A DNA stretch of 24,817 nucleotides from Azolla pinnata (lineage: Eukaryota; Streptophyta; Polypodiopsida; Salviniales; Salviniaceae), in contig JBBBWG010007792.1 of the NCBI GenBank assembly GCA_037176905.1, forward strand, positions 1 through 24,817. Reading direction: 5' to 3'. Position numbers and translations under genes: made by a program. Positions 8,963 to 23,100 of this stretch are shown in pieces. The notes beneath the pieces are model-generated. The model saw only the letters and a list, made by a program, of their open reading frames with translations, was not told where the DNA came from and made no database searches. Positions within the stretch are counted from its first letter, which is position 1; every line of letters starts with the position of its first letter.

Positions 8963-11900
8963 ATGGACAGCGATGAAGAGCTCGAGCTGCTGCTCGCATT
9001 CCAGGGCGTCGTTCAAGAGACGCCTCCACAGTCTCCCGTCCGACCAGGTTTTCCCCCTTTCTCCTCCTCCGTCTCTCATTCGTTTTCCTTCCACTGCTCC
9101 CCCGGTCCTTCAATACGGGGATATTCCTTCGAAGCCTCACGGATATGTCCGTGCAGAAGAGAAGGCGCGCTCTTCCTCGGCTCCGGCATCATCAGCAACG
9201 GCGTCCTGCGATTTGAGGGAAAAACTCCAAGAAGTGTTTGGTATGTGAATGAAAAACAAAAATGGATCTTTTTCATTTTAGTTGCATTTTCTGGAGTGGA
9301 TGGACGTGTCGCATTCTGTCGTTGAAGACCGAAAAGTATGTAATGTCTTCGATGTCGGTCTACATTGTATATTGTTTCAGTTTTAGAAAGATTGGTAGAT
9401 CCCCGAATACACGGAAAAATGATGATTTTTTTCTTTATGAACGAGATATATGCAAAATATGTTTAATCTGGTAATATCGTACTCGTGGATACGGAGTTTT
9501 TGTTCTATTTTGTTGTGGAAGCCTTGCACATATTAATTCAATAGAATTTGTGCTTAAATGCTGAAAAACACACGAAGCTTTTCAATGGAAAGCATCTGAT
9601 GTTCTAGTGATGTAATTCCATAGTATCTGTCTCATGTTCAGAAGCTCCGTCCGTCTTTGTTTGTGTTGGTTAATATGGACCGTAGTGCAGTGTATATAAA
9701 CATGTATGCATACATATGCATCGTCCAGTACATCCATCCATACATGCACGTGCATAATCCAGTACATGCATCCATCAAATGTACGTGTATGCATGCATAT
9801 ATCTATGTATCTAACGCATACATAGATAGACACGTGGACATGTACATCACAAATACATGCAATACATACACATCTACATCTATACATACATACATACCAA
9901 TACATACACATCTACATCTATACATACATACATGCACAAGTATGAGTAGCTACTTTCTTATTGTTCAATGCTTCCCAAATCAGTCATTCATTGGGAGAGG
10001 TCTATTTCCAATGGGTCAGGGTATGATTCTGGAGATGAGGAAGTGCTCAATAAGAATGCAAGCATGGCTGTCTTCCGAGATGTTGTCAAATCATCGTTTT
10101 CAGAAAATGCACAAAGCCACAGCTGTTCAACAAAGAAGTACACATCATCAGCTCAATCAGGAAATCACATTGATGTCGAAGTGCACTCTGGATTGCGTAT
10201 CAAGTATCACTTGGAATATATAAGATAATTTCTTTTTCACTTCGGAGTTATTTATTGTTGTCTCCCTCATTCACTGGTCATGCTGCAGGGATAGAGTTGT
10301 TTCGCGCTCCTCTTCAAGCAATCTTCTTTCAGACCTTCGTTTTGTGCCACTTCAGGCAATCAGGTAATACAATGCCCTTTAACTGGATATTTATTTACTG
10401 CATATAAGGGCATCATTAGCTCATAAAGAAAAGGACATGATTCACAAGACAATATTCATTTGGAAGCGTCCATCTTAGGATCACTTTTTCCTCTACCACA
10501 GTAACTTAATTTGATAGTTGTAGTATTGCCGAGATCCCAAGATCCAGAAACCATGGAAGTTCACATGATACTTCCATCTCAATGTAGAAACTTTGTGATG
10601 CCTGTTTTCCTGAAACGAGAATAGTTCTCAAAGATTGTCAAATTACAAGAGCTTTTTTATCTATAAGAAAACAATTATATGAATTCATTTTTCTATAGTG
10701 GCTATTTCCTGAATAAATAGCTGTTTCTTTTATTTAGAACTGCTTCAATGGGTGACAAAATCTCTGGATCATGGGCAACTATCGGTGTTTTGGCTGAGAA
10801 GGGAATGCCTAAAGTCTGTTCAACTGGTAAAAGCTTTTCAGTATGGAAGATTGCTTCCCTGGATACAACTACAGTTTCCGTGTTCTTATTTGGGGACGCA
10901 TATGCACAACACTATAAGGAGTCAGCTGGCTCTATAATTACTGTGTTAAATGCAAAAGTTCGGTGTGATGCCAAAGTACGTTTTTTTGTTCATCTATGTT
11001 GAATTTGCTTTTAATGTCTTTCAATTTAGGATATTCTACTTATTGAGACATTATTCAGAGGAATGAGTTAAGCCTCAGTATATTTGCGGGTGATCAAGTA
11101 GTGAAGCTAGGAACCTCAGTTGACTACTGTATTTGTAAAGGTTTACGGAAGGATGGCATGCCATGCTCAACTGTGGTAAATCGGTAAGCTAGAACTGCCA
11201 ATGAAATTTTGTTTTTTTATTTTTGACTATAATTTGTTAAAGTTAGGAAATATTGCTCATTTGAAAGTCCAGTGTTCTTGCTTTAGAACATAGTGTAGTT
11301 CCTTTAGATGTGTGTTTAGGCTATCCTCCAAAGTTTTTCCTTTTAATTTACTGGTGCGAGACTGTTGTATCCTTGAATAGATATTTATTTGTTTGTACTT
11401 AGAACTTGTATACTTGACATCAAAATGGAGTATTTGGTTCATCCTCTTTCATGTTACGTATGCGGTTTCCATTTTCACGCTAATGAACTTTTCTTTGTGT
11501 TTTTTGTTTCAGTCGCCATGGTGAATACTGCAACTACCATGCCACTGTAAGAATTCTCTGGAAGTTCACAGCTTTATTTACTTTTTGTGCATGTTCCTCG
11601 ACCTCTTGATTGTTTGTACACCAAGAATCTAATGTGCCTTTACATTCAGACTATCCAGCAAAAATATAAAACAAAGCGAGCAGAACTTAAGGGGGGGTAT
11701 GAAACCATTGACTTGATATTATTCTAGTCTGAAATTTACATTTTTTACCTGATTCTACTTCTCTGGATGCAGGAATCTCGCAAAAAGATTTTGTACGGTC
11801 CAGAAGCCTCAAGGTATTCTCGATACTGCAGTTGACACAGTCCCAGAGAAACCTGTGAAGCATGTCTCTATAAATGGTTTAAAAACGATTTTAAGGTGAT

Positions 11901-12603
11901 CATCTCTTCTGAACTATTAAACAGCACGTATTCTTCTATTTGATATCTGTTTGATAGGATTCACGTGTATCTTTTGTGCAAAGTAATGCAGAAAAGGTTA
12001 CAACAAAGTATCACTCCCAAGGAATTCGATGTCTTGCAAGATTTGCTGATACAAACAATGGTTTGTAAAGAGAAGTTCGAGCTCAAATCTATTGTATGTT
12101 TAAGGCTATATGCATGCAGTAACGAAAGTAAATATGTATGATGTAACTAACAGAGAATGTTGACCCAAAGTTGGGTTTGAGGAGGAAAAACCGGGAGGAT
12201 ATATCCACGTCTTTACATAAGAAGTATGCATGCAAGTCTTTATTGCTCAGGTTTGTTTCTGTTACTGTGTCGTAACATAAAGATGTAATATACATGCAAA
12301 TCTTTATTTTTCAGGTCTAAACTGGAGGTAAAAGGAAGCCCGATATCTTTCAACTTAAGTGAGAAGGACAACAGCAGAAGTAAAGACCAGCGTGGGTTGA
12401 TTGAGCTGGATTTTGAGGAGCTTGATGACAACACTATGGTAACCACTGTAAATGCTATGCTACTAATTGAAATTGCTATATTTCCCAAATTTGTTTAGTA
12501 AGATTGCTGATGTGAGAAACCTTGCAATGGTTAGGCGCAAGCAATGGCACTATGTGGTGATGGCTTTATTGCGTTGCAAGGAAAGAAGAATGTGGACTCT
12601 TGA
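8963..12603 (+). CDS. MCM10: MCM10 replication initiation factor, 13 exons
   Basis: MCM10 binds single-stranded DNA, the CMG helicase and DNA polymerase alpha, and activates origins in the nucleus (family knowledge). Exons: 8963-9047, 9157-9240, 9984-10203, 10289-10363, 10738-10975, 11059-11183, 11513-11546, 11650-11696, 11773-11895, 11984-12060, 12154-12223, 12315-12438, 12535-12603 (stop TGA). They join in phase to 456 residues. The start MDSDEELELLLAFQ and ETPPQSP fit plant MCM10 N-termini. The OB-fold core follows: LSDLRFVPLQAIR, MGDKISGSWATIGVLAEKG, STVSVFLFGDAY-like TTVSVFLFGDAY, and LGTSVDYCICKG. A zinc finger of the MCM10 type C-x9-C-x11-C-x2-H is complete (Cys260, Cys270, Cys282, His285). 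Exon 10 gives SNAEKVTTKYHSQGIR, fixing the acceptor at GTGCAAAG|T; the nearby ATGCAG acceptor would frameshift. The last exon is uncertain: an acceptor at 12498 would instead give an immediate stop after DDNTM. The second exon may be a cassette. Confidence 0.92.
9690..9935. repeat. TACA/ATGCA-rich simple repeat in MCM10 intron 2
   Basis: The segment is dominated by TACATACA, CATGCATA and CATCTACATCTATACATA motifs. A block TACATACACATCTACATC plus TATACATACATACAT occurs twice nearly unchanged, at about 9864-9896 and 9901-9933. Alternating purine-pyrimidine stretches are frequent. It lies in the 743-nt second intron (9241-9983). Overlapping long frames on both strands are products of the repeat. 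Confidence 0.85.
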
Positions 12604-14106
12604 TGATCAAATAAGTTCGTCAAACGATACGTAAATGCTGTGATGTCTTTTTCTGTAAAATTTTAAGACAATGTCATTGTATTGAAGTTTGATAGTTTCT
12701 CATTGATACATAACCCGGCATTTGGTACTTGCGTGACAAATTTCTTTTAATTTGTGGCAAAATGGGTTCAAAAGAAAGGCTGATCAGCTATATAATGCTA
12801 TCTACGCATAAAACCTGCCACTTCTTCGAGGGCTATCCATGGAACTGAAGATTCTATATGGTAGCTTCTGTTTTATTAGCAAACACAATGTTTCTATCTA
12901 ATACATCGTTCTCATTGTATGCCTGATTTTCTGTGTTTTCTCATGATCTCCCGTAAAAATATGACCAAATGTTTTCCCAATCGTGTTTTGCAGATAAAAA
13001 AAGGCTCATGGTTGCGATCAGTTGTATGCCTAGTTAAAGTATCAAGATTGCCAAGAGCGGTTCAAGTTCCTCATGTCGATCTAGGTTGAATAAATAGGTT
13101 CTCACGTATGTTTCAGGTTGTCGTTCCCTACATTGCTGTGCACAATGAGACATGTCAAAGAGCTGAATAAAAGTATCGATTAGGCCACAGATTTGAGATG
13201 GCGAAAAGCCTACCAGAATGCATTTGCTGAATAAAATCTGATGAAGCATTCCATCAAAAAGTATTAGGGCTGCTATTTGGAAGCATTTGTTTTGGGCTCT
13301 TTCCATATGAATGCGCATGTCTCCTCCATATCTACATACTCCCTCGATTCACATGATATGGGTATTTGAAGAAAGATCTCAAATTCTCACATTAATTAAC
13401 TTTGGCGCAGGGAGAAAGGACTTTGAAACTAACTGCAAACCGACGAATCAGAGGACGCTACAAAAACAATAAAATATTAAATGTCTCCTTCACTTGGAAG
13501 AAGTGATCAGCAAAGAAAGTTACCGAGGAAAATTTCTCGATCGGAAAAAAGGAGGGGGGGCGGAGAGGAGTAATCTCCGAGGTGTTATGTCCTCATCTTC
13601 CTTGCACCAAATCTTTAAGGTTAGCCCAACCAAATCAAAATTCTTCCTTGCACCAAATCTTGATGAAGGTTAGTCCCAACCAAATCAATGATTCGTTCCT
13701 CTGCAACATTTTTTTTCTAAATATCGTCGCGTTTAAGACCTGCACTCCTTTCGGTTTTTACACACTCTTCTCTTGAGAAAGCACATGTACGATATAAAAC
13801 TCAAAAGCATCCAACCTTTCAGTTGAGTATTCTGGATTTGGATGAATGGTACGCCCAGCAACATCACCCATTCCTCAGGGGGGCCTTCCAGAAGTGCTGG
13901 AATAAAAAAATCGAATGAATTGCGATGATACACATGTTCTTGAACAATGATGGTTGCCCGATATTCCACGTTTCACTGCTGTAAAAACCAAACAGTGGCA
14001 TTGTCAGCCAAGAACAAACACACCAGCCAAGAAGCCAAAGGGAATGTATGAAAATTCCAGGAGACCATCTCACCGAATCCTCGACCAGGTGGTGCCAGAT
14101 TTCAGG
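12604..14106. other. Convergent 3' intergenic region between MCM10 and PNPase
   Basis: This holds the 3' UTR of MCM10 on the left and of the minus-strand PNPase on the right; the ends cannot be placed. AATAAA-like hexamers occur on the plus strand at about 13088, 13165 and 13230 and could serve MCM10. A purine-rich patch with a G run lies at about 13545-13570, followed by the 46-bp duplication annotated separately. No open frame here resembles a gene. Confidence 0.6.
13597..13688. repeat. 46-bp tandem duplication
   Basis: Two adjacent copies (about 13597-13642 and 13643-13688) share CTTCCTTGCACCAAATCTT, AAGGTTAG and CCCAACCAAATCAA in the same order, with a few substitutions and one small indel between them. 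They lie in the 3' intergenic space. The near identity suggests a fairly recent local duplication. Confidence 0.85.
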
Positions 14107-17100
14107 CTATTGCGAACTATCCTTCGAGACTATATAAACATCTGATCTGGTAGGACTTTGCCTCCTAGGTTCTTTCTTTTCATCCCTTTTCCTCTCCTGT
14201 TTTCTGCCATCTTTCTTTGCTTCTTTATCTTTCTCCTGGAGCTTCGCTTCTGTACTCCCAGCAGCCTTTCCCTCATTTTGTTCCTCCAATAGTGCCCGGT
14301 GGCTTAACCTTAATTGTCCCTTTGAATTGATCTGTAGAAAGGCCAATAGTTTATCTAAGCATATGACCACCCACCAAGGAATAACGCACAGTAAGGAAAG
14401 GATCAACTCACAACCTCTATTAGCTTCACATCAACTCGATCCCCAACTTTCCATACCTGTGCATTACCAAAGATTTTATCAGTACCTCTTTTTTACCAAA
14501 AGACATATCGCACGCACTTTGTGAGAATTTAGATATCATCCACTGCAATTCCACTCACATCATCAACCTTCTCCAGTCTCTCAGTGGTGATTTCACTAAT
14601 ATGGCAAAGTCCCTGTACATTTTTATAGCAACAGGATAAACTATCAGAAAAACACACCATACTCAGGGTATCAGAGTAGAAACAAACATCCATTTAACCT
14701 CTCGTCCAGGAGCTATTTCCACAAAACAACCGAATGTGACAATTGACTTCACAACACAATCCCTGTGTAATAGATAAACATTTTATATTATGTTTATTCC
14801 AGATGGAAATTAACAAGCATACCATATACTGTAATTCATTATTTATTATTAGTAACGACAGTACCCGTACATAAAGATTACCTATATACTGTTCCAATAA
14901 CAGGATCCGTTGTCATCCCTAGGATTCTAGATTTTGCAGATTGCAAACTGTCATAAGACCTAGCAATGATTCGGATCTGTCCAAAATAAATGTTTAGCTT
15001 TCGATGAGAGGATCACTGAAAGTCCAGCCACTTTTACACAGCTTACCGAGCCATCATCTTCTAAATCAATAGAATCAACTCCAGATTGTTCAATGATAGA
15101 TCGTACTGTTTTACCTCCACTCCCAATGACACCATTGATTTTATCCGGTTCTATCTGGAGATTGCCATATATTAATACTCAAATTTTTTTGAAATAAGAA
15201 ATGCTTCTTAAGGAAGCACGAACCTTAAAGCTCTCTATTATAGGGGCATATTTGGAGAGTTTTCTGGATGGTGGTGGTTCGCATTTAGCCATCTCTCCTG
15301 TCAAAACTCATCCCTCTCTATCTCTCATCTTGAATATAAGGTGTTTTATGGATAAAACCAAATTAGTGTAAGTACAAAGCTCTTGATTGTTGCCAACCAC
15401 AAACATCATCGAAGGTGTACATTTCATATGCATGACACAAATTATCCATATAATTTAGAAATTAAATTCTACCAAGAATATGTTGCCGTCCTTCCTTCGC
15501 TTGTTGGAGAGCCTTCTCCAGAATATTCTGACTGATTCCTTCAACCTAAAATCTCCACAAGAAGGTTAGCTTTCAGAATAATAAGTACTCCTGTGCTAAC
15601 CATACATCATAACCAAACCTTTATATCCATTTGAAAAGCTGTAATGCCAGTCTCACTTCCAGCAATCTAGCACAGACAGAGCAACCTGTAAGTTTTCTGC
15701 TAGGACGAAGGATATTTTCAATCATTTGACTGAACTGTGCCCAAATCTTATTGGTAGGAATTCTTACACTGTAGCAGACCAAGGAATTATCTATAAATTA
15801 GAAACACTAATGTGAGATTATTGCTAAAAGAGTTATGAAACCTTGAAGTCCATATCTCCCAATGCATCCTCTGCTCCAATAATATCACTTAATATAACTG
15901 GTTCTTCACCTTCATCACGTTTATTCGAATTCAAGATCAAACCCATTGCGACACCAGCAATATTGTGTTTGAGAGGCACTCCAGCATCAAGCATTGCCAA
16001 GCAGCCTCCACATACTGATGCCATACTGTCAATCCCACACAAACTGTTAGAAATTTTTGAAATAAAAGACATGAAATAAGATTCAATAGAAATTGCAAAA
16101 CTGGTACACCTTGATGATCCATTGCTTTCAGTAACAGTGCTTTCTAGTCGGATTGTGTAAGGAAATTCTTTTTCAGATGGAAGAGCATATTCAAGGGCTC
16201 TTTCTGCTAGAATTCCATGGCCAATCTCTCTTCGATTGGGTGCTCCTATACGTCCAGGCTCACCAACAGAAGATGGGGGGAAAGTATACTGCATTTTAGT
16301 TAAGATATGAATCAGATAATTTAATGTAGCGTTGAAATTAATTATACCAGTATTTTAATTAACCATGAATCAAACAATTAAGTTTAACTCCAAAAATCTC
16401 AGGGAATGATTTACTTCTGTAAACATGAATAGTTCAATTTAGGTATATCCAAGGTATGACATCTCTATATCTCTAGGGAAAGATTGGTTTGTACTTTTGC
16501 AGAAAAAGAGAAGTATTCAAAACTGTAATATTATTTTATCCCGGGCATCTTTTGAGTTCTGACTTGAATCATGTATACATTTTCTGGAACTTCACCACTA
16601 TCTGAATATAGAGTGTACACAGTGGAACTTTGGGTTATCAGCAAGGCTTTGCTCTTTGAAGATAGATAAAAAAAAATTCCAATCTGGGACAGGCCTTTTA
16701 CTTTTCAACATCAAAGATGCAGGTAGCCATCCTTATCATTTTCCTTGTAATACATCTTGTATATACTTTTGTATATCAAGACATCGTCATTATTAGTATT
16801 GCAACAGAAGAAGATGCCACTTTAATATTTTTCGCGAATTGTGGAATAATGTGCACACTTTAGATCAGAAAACGGAATTTTGCATTCCAGGTGTAAACAA
16901 CATTTCAGAATAAATACAGGAGAATCTCATCATGTAATTAACCTCTGAAAAAAGCCAAAATTTCCTTTAAATGAGAAAATCTGGCATGCTAATAAACGAG
17001 TTGTATATTTAGTGTTCCTCGAATTCAATATATCTGATAGTTTAGAGACGTTTTCATGAGAAAAACAAATTGCTGCAAATACCTGAAGGTAAAACCGTTT

Positions 17101-20100
17101 TGTCTCTATCTCTGTCAAATTGTCCAGCCTTTGACCCATATCTTCACCTCCTAAAGTAGTCACTGCCAATACCTGCATCACCAATACACCATATGAGGCC
17201 TTTCAGTCTAAAGACAATAAGAAGTTTGTTTGAGGTATAATTATATGAATTATAAACCATATATCAAACGGTAATGAGTAGGGATTAGGATGGTAGCTAT
17301 TCTAATCGTTAGCGTTTCTGTTTTAAAGAATTATATTATGACCTTCAAAAGCCTGCAACAACCTTCAAGAGGAAAGATACAATTTGCCATTGTGATAAGA
17401 TGGAGGGACAAAATTTATGATGAGTAAAGGCGGATCTCAAGCAAGATAACTATCTATGACTTCATCTGAAAGTTAAATATGCAAGTTGATCAAAGAATAA
17501 AACATCATATTATGACACACGAAGTGAAGCACAAACAGCACCTGTGTCTCCCCACGAGTGAATAGTGCACTACCATGAGCTCGGGGTAATAAACCACTTG
17601 CACTCTGTATTGGCCTGATATCTGTCAATCCTCGTCCATCACTCCTCTTCCTGCTCTGTATGAACTATGACTATCAGATAAATATATGGAGCCCTGGATA
17701 CCGTAAACAGAAACAGATCTGCAAGAAATAGAGTGAACTAGCTCTAATGAATGTGAGATATCTCATGATCGAGTTAAATGGGTTGGCATAGGATATAATG
17801 AAACTAATTCCCCCTTCATGAAAAATACTGTAATCATACAAGTTTATTCCCCTTCCAATCCTTTCTGCAACTTAATTGAGAAGAAACCAGAAACTCCAAA
17901 ATGCAGAAATAAACTCTAAATAAAATAAGGTATACCTGTATGATAAGTTTCCGCATAAACTTAGATGTAACATCCTTAAAGGCCACCTTCACATCTATTG
18001 GATCAAGGTTCTGGAGACAACATCAGCTTTATTTACATAACACACAGCATAATCTTTTTATCACTTCAAAACTGTCTACATAATCACAGCTGATGCTCAG
18101 GCCAAAAATCTTGGAAGGCACAAGATGGCTCACCTCAGTAAGCGTCTTCTTGGATGTAACTTTAACATGAAGATCCCCTTCGTCAACTTCTCCGTCAATC
18201 AAACCTACCTCTTCGTGATATTCAAGGACCTCCTCCTCCTCGGGAGGAGGTTGTATCACTTGAGTATTCCTCCGAGTCAATGCTTCCATTACTTTATTTT
18301 CAACAACACTGATTGCTCTTCTGCGGGAAGCCTTTGAAGCAATCTTAAGTGCCTCCATAAGTTCTCCACCAACTAAATCCTGATGGAAACAAGAAACATT
18401 ATGAACACTCCCTTGTAAATTTAGCTTCCTAGAGCCATAGATAGGACTCTTCTTCCTCTTGAAAAACAATCAAAGGATCCGGTCCTAAGATTGAATGGTA
18501 AGGTCTAGTTCTAAAGGTTTACAACACTAGCTACATCAAATACGTTTGACAACACTAGAAATCATGCATTCACCACACTAGACCAGAGTTACAATGGTTC
18601 ATATGTTTACATAGCAAGAAAAAATAATATTTCACCTCAATATATTTTTGAATAGTAACTGGGGGAAGATGAATTGCTTCGTATCGTTTTGGTTTACCAG
18701 CTTTCATCGAAAGTTCTTGCAAGCCAATGCATATTTTCCTGACAGCTTCCTGAAGAGTAATTTAAACATAAGTTACTTTTCTGACAACTATTAATTAGAG
18801 AAATGTTCAATAACGTACCTGGCCTACTGATATTGCTTGAAGTAATTCTTCTTCAGTTACAAACTCACAACGTCCCTAAACAACGTAGAGGTACACATCA
18901 ATGAATGTACCCCAGTGTCTCAGGTTAGTTACATATTTGATTATTATGCATTTATTAGCTTCTTAAGAACATAAATTATGCCTAGAACACCGCCTCCAGA
19001 TTTCCTCTGACACGCACACTGCTCAATATGCATGCCCTGATTATGCCTGCTTGTGTATAAAGCTTGCAGGTTCAAATACCTATTTTCACATCTTATTATT
19101 TCTATGGAACTTTTCAATGGTGCTTTCAAAATAACTCCAAAGTTCGTGAATGAGATACCATATGTGGAATCATTTAGTGGTTTTTGTACTTCCATAAGTA
19201 CAACAGAACATAAATCTTCATGAAGCGTGCAAATCAAACAACTATGCACAATATAATTCAGAGCTTAGTTCGTATGACATGTAAACATGTGAAACGTTAT
19301 GCAAAAAATAAATCTATACTTGTATTCAGACCAAGTTCATTCATAAACTTTTAATGCTTCCCAAAGCCATCTGACATCAGGAAGAGAATCAAATCAAACA
19401 AACTGAAAAGTGAACCTTATGCATTAACATGATTCTTTCTCACCTCAATCATGATTACAGAATCTTCAGATCCAGCCATGACCATGTCAAGGCGTGAAGA
19501 CTTTAACTCTTGAACGGTTGGGTTAACAATAAATTCTCCATTTACCATACCAACACGTACCGCACCTATCACCTTTGTGACAGGTACATCAGAAAGTGCT
19601 CTGCACACAGACACGAGATATGATTAAAGGATATCACCCACACAAGCTTTCTTTTCATCTCATTGCATTAGGTACAATTTCCCATTCTTTCTAGTATGGG
19701 CATACTACACAGTCAAAACAATTGCAGTTGTACAGCTATACTACACAAAGTCAAAACAGTCGCAGATCAACTCATTCTCAGCATTGAAAGTGTCATGAGA
19801 AATTATAGCTCCCTATTCCTTCCAGGAATCTGTCATGAAGAGCGGCGATGCCTATGAACCATGTTGGCTTACCCTTACTATGATTTCTAAATAATAACCA
19901 CGTCCAAAGAGAGTAATTCTACAGTGCACGCAGATTGGTTTCTTGAATTTGTAACCTCAAGGTAACTTTACCCTGATATTTGGACACATCTGACCCATTA
20001 CGAAGCACGTGAGATATGTTAATACAGTCTATATTCATGCATTGCATAAAATTGAGACATTCAAAGTTCGTATATGTAGAATACCTTAAATTTTGAAGCA

Positions 20101-23100
20101 TCAAGAAATTACTAAAATAGTACACCAGCTCTATGAAACTCAGCTTACACTCTACTTTCTAGCATCCTCTCAACTCATTCACTTACAAGGCTGCACTTGC
20201 AGCTATAATCGCTAATGGTTCTGGAGAATGTACAGCATCATAGCTGAATACCTGCAATACAGAAGCATACATGTCAGAAACATACATCGATATTGAAGTT
20301 TTGATTGGCTGATGAGATTATAACGCAAAAGCACAGAAAAATAAGAGGGCATCCAAGCGAAGAGAATAGACCATCTTGAATGCATACTACCTAAAGAAAT
20401 AAAACTTTCTGGATTTGAATTATGTCTTCAATTAAGAAACGTTCCAAAATTGATGGAGCCAATATCAATCTGACCATTATTATATAGCATGTGCTTTAGC
20501 AAATCAGGTGCGCCTTTTATGAATATGTTATTTCACAACTGAACGGCAATCCCTCAACAGAAGACAGAAAATTCCTAATTAAGCATGTCTGCGTTATACC
20601 TATAGCAATAGCAAACTAGAATTGTTCTTGTAACTTTTAAGAAAAACAAAGTATGAAAGGGAATCGTTCCTTCTGCCCTTGAAAACTGACAAAACATACA
20701 GTTGATCTAACTTGGCACAAGATAGAAATTTTAACTTACCCATGAAAGTATTTGAGTTTCATAGTTGAAACCCTTGGCCATCATAGGTCTCAATGGCCTG
20801 TCAATTAGCCTACATACGATAACCTGCAAATAAAACCAAGTGCACGCTGGGAATTGATTTTGTTGAGCAACAAAAAGTATCACTATCAAAATTTCTGAGA
20901 AAAGGCACGCCATGTTTGTGTACAAAATCAAAAACTAGACAATCATCATAAATATGATACATGAATCACCACGCAAAGGCTTTTCCTGCACTGAAGGAAT
21001 TGCATCATATCGTGAAATCGAGCACGATTCCCAGGTTAGTCACTAAAAAGGGCATCAACATCATTATGGATCATCTTATGAGCAAGTTCAAGGGTCACAT
21101 TCTACATTCCCCAGAAAACTCGTTTATTTTCTATAATCCTCCACATATAATTGCAATGACACCATAGCACAGTTACATAAGTTGCCTAGTTTCAGTATCA
21201 CTTAATTTTGTTTTACTTTGCAAAGCATTCTATAAGAGTAACACGGGCATTACATTTTAGCCTCCTTGATACTTTTGAATGTCTGGAGATGTTTCTAGAG
21301 TTTGTTTTTTCGTTCTCGTCTCTTTATTTCTCTAGATACAAATCATTTAACCACTACAGTGACTCCAAAAGAAAAGTAGTTAGCATCCCAGATACTGTAG
21401 GTACATCATTGATGCGTCAATGCATAAAAAAACATGTAAACATGTCTCCTAACAACACCATTTGGCCTTGCACAATATTGTTTTGGTTGGGTCACATAGA
21501 TATCTTGGCAACTTTTGGAGACAAAAACTCAGCTAACAACAATGTTGACCATCTTTCTGCTACATAAGCCAATTTTTAATACGGGAGAAAAAAGAGAATA
21601 CAATTCTCGGGCACTCACTGAATTATTGATGGTCACAAAATTAGAGTGAAAACGATTCGTTTTTCGGACCTTTTCTTTGCACCTTTTTTGTTACAAAATT
21701 GAAGAGAGTGAAATGCAGCATACAAACGCAAAACTATCCTCAGAGCTGAACATAGAAATATCCTCAGTAGCCCACCTCATTGTCTTTCGCCCTTCCTTCA
21801 CGCTTGAAGAATCCCCCACTGCAACCCAACGTGGTACATTTCAAGCCCTCAGAAAAAAGTTGACATAAGTGTGCATAGTATTCATTTTATTCACCACTGA
21901 CCTTGTTCTACCAGCAGCTGAGTAACGTTCCTGGTAGTGGACAGAAAGTGGAATGAAGTCCGTGGGTTCACATTCTTCTTCAGATGCACAAGCTGTAGCA
22001 TACACCATCTGGAATAACGAAATCAACGTTCATCAGGCGCAAGAATAATAATGATCATGAATTTAGCTAAAAAGAATAATCAAATAGTTATAAAAAGACA
22101 GAGCTAGAGTAGTAATTTCTCCTAAATCACTCCCCTAATTCAGCTTCTAACTGTTAGTACACATGAAGATACAGTCTAAACGTATAGACTTAACTCGCTT
22201 TAGTGTATGTACTAAACGCTGCTGTAATAAACTAAGAGCCTTGTACAAAATACAATTTTGATCAGTGAGATTATTCTGATTTACTGGTGCACATCTGCAT
22301 AGCTTTAACATACCAAGTACCTCTGCATCTTTAAAGCAGTGTGTGTGTTGCATAACAATTGATCTAAGGCTGGTATGATGCTACCCACTCGTTGTAACAT
22401 ATTGCACAGATTGACAACTGGTTTCAACCATGGGAGTGGGTCATGAACTTGAAGGCAAAAGCCAATCATTGTTAGCTACACTAATGATGATTATAGAAAG
22501 GTTAAGAAAGCTGGAAAAAGAACAGCTCCTCTTTGCACACAGAACCCTAGGTTCTGGCCAGACATTACCATCATATCTGTAGCTTGGAGAGATTATAGGT
22601 CCATAAGGTGCTAAACCATGTACATAATTTAACTGTTGGTTATACTGAATGAAAGGCTTCGAAGGCCACTTGCTAATAAAGCCAATCATTCACTTCAATT
22701 TGACTGTTCCCAGTGCAACTTTAATGGCCAGTACTGATAATGCTTTACCAAAAGCCTGAATTTTGAGTATTCATAATGCAACCATACAGGTGCACATAGT
22801 GTTCAACAAGATCATCTCTATCAATAACATCAATTTCCTATCTTCTTAGGTAACATTAATGCATCAGTACATGTAATATTAAAAAACAATAGCATCTCTA
22901 TGTCTAGCCTTTATGCTCATAAAACATACAATTTCTATCTCTCACCATATCGTAAAAGCCTAATACAGAATTGTTATGCAGATTCCTCATAACACATACC
23001 GTTTCAATAGAGATATTGTTCATTCCCTGTTAACATATACTTAGACATTATGATCTATCACGTATTATCTCTCTAGACAAATTTTTAACTCTTGGCACAT

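Noticed and set aside
9582..9911. Overlapping Cys/Tyr/His-rich frames on both strands in MCM10 intron 2
   Set aside because: They are translations of the TACA/ATGCA simple repeat; the real exon begins at 9984.
21208..21567. 119-codon plus-strand frame inside PNPase intron 4
   Set aside because: No recognisable motif, antisense to a well-supported intron, and length is within chance for AT-rich DNA of this size.
22441..22689. 82-codon minus-strand frame in PNPase intron 2, bounded by a 10-bp direct repeat GCCAATCATT (about 22461 and 22682)
   Set aside because: I considered a small nested gene or insertion with target duplication, but there are no terminal inverted repeats, no known protein, and a 10-bp repeat 220 bp apart can be chance.
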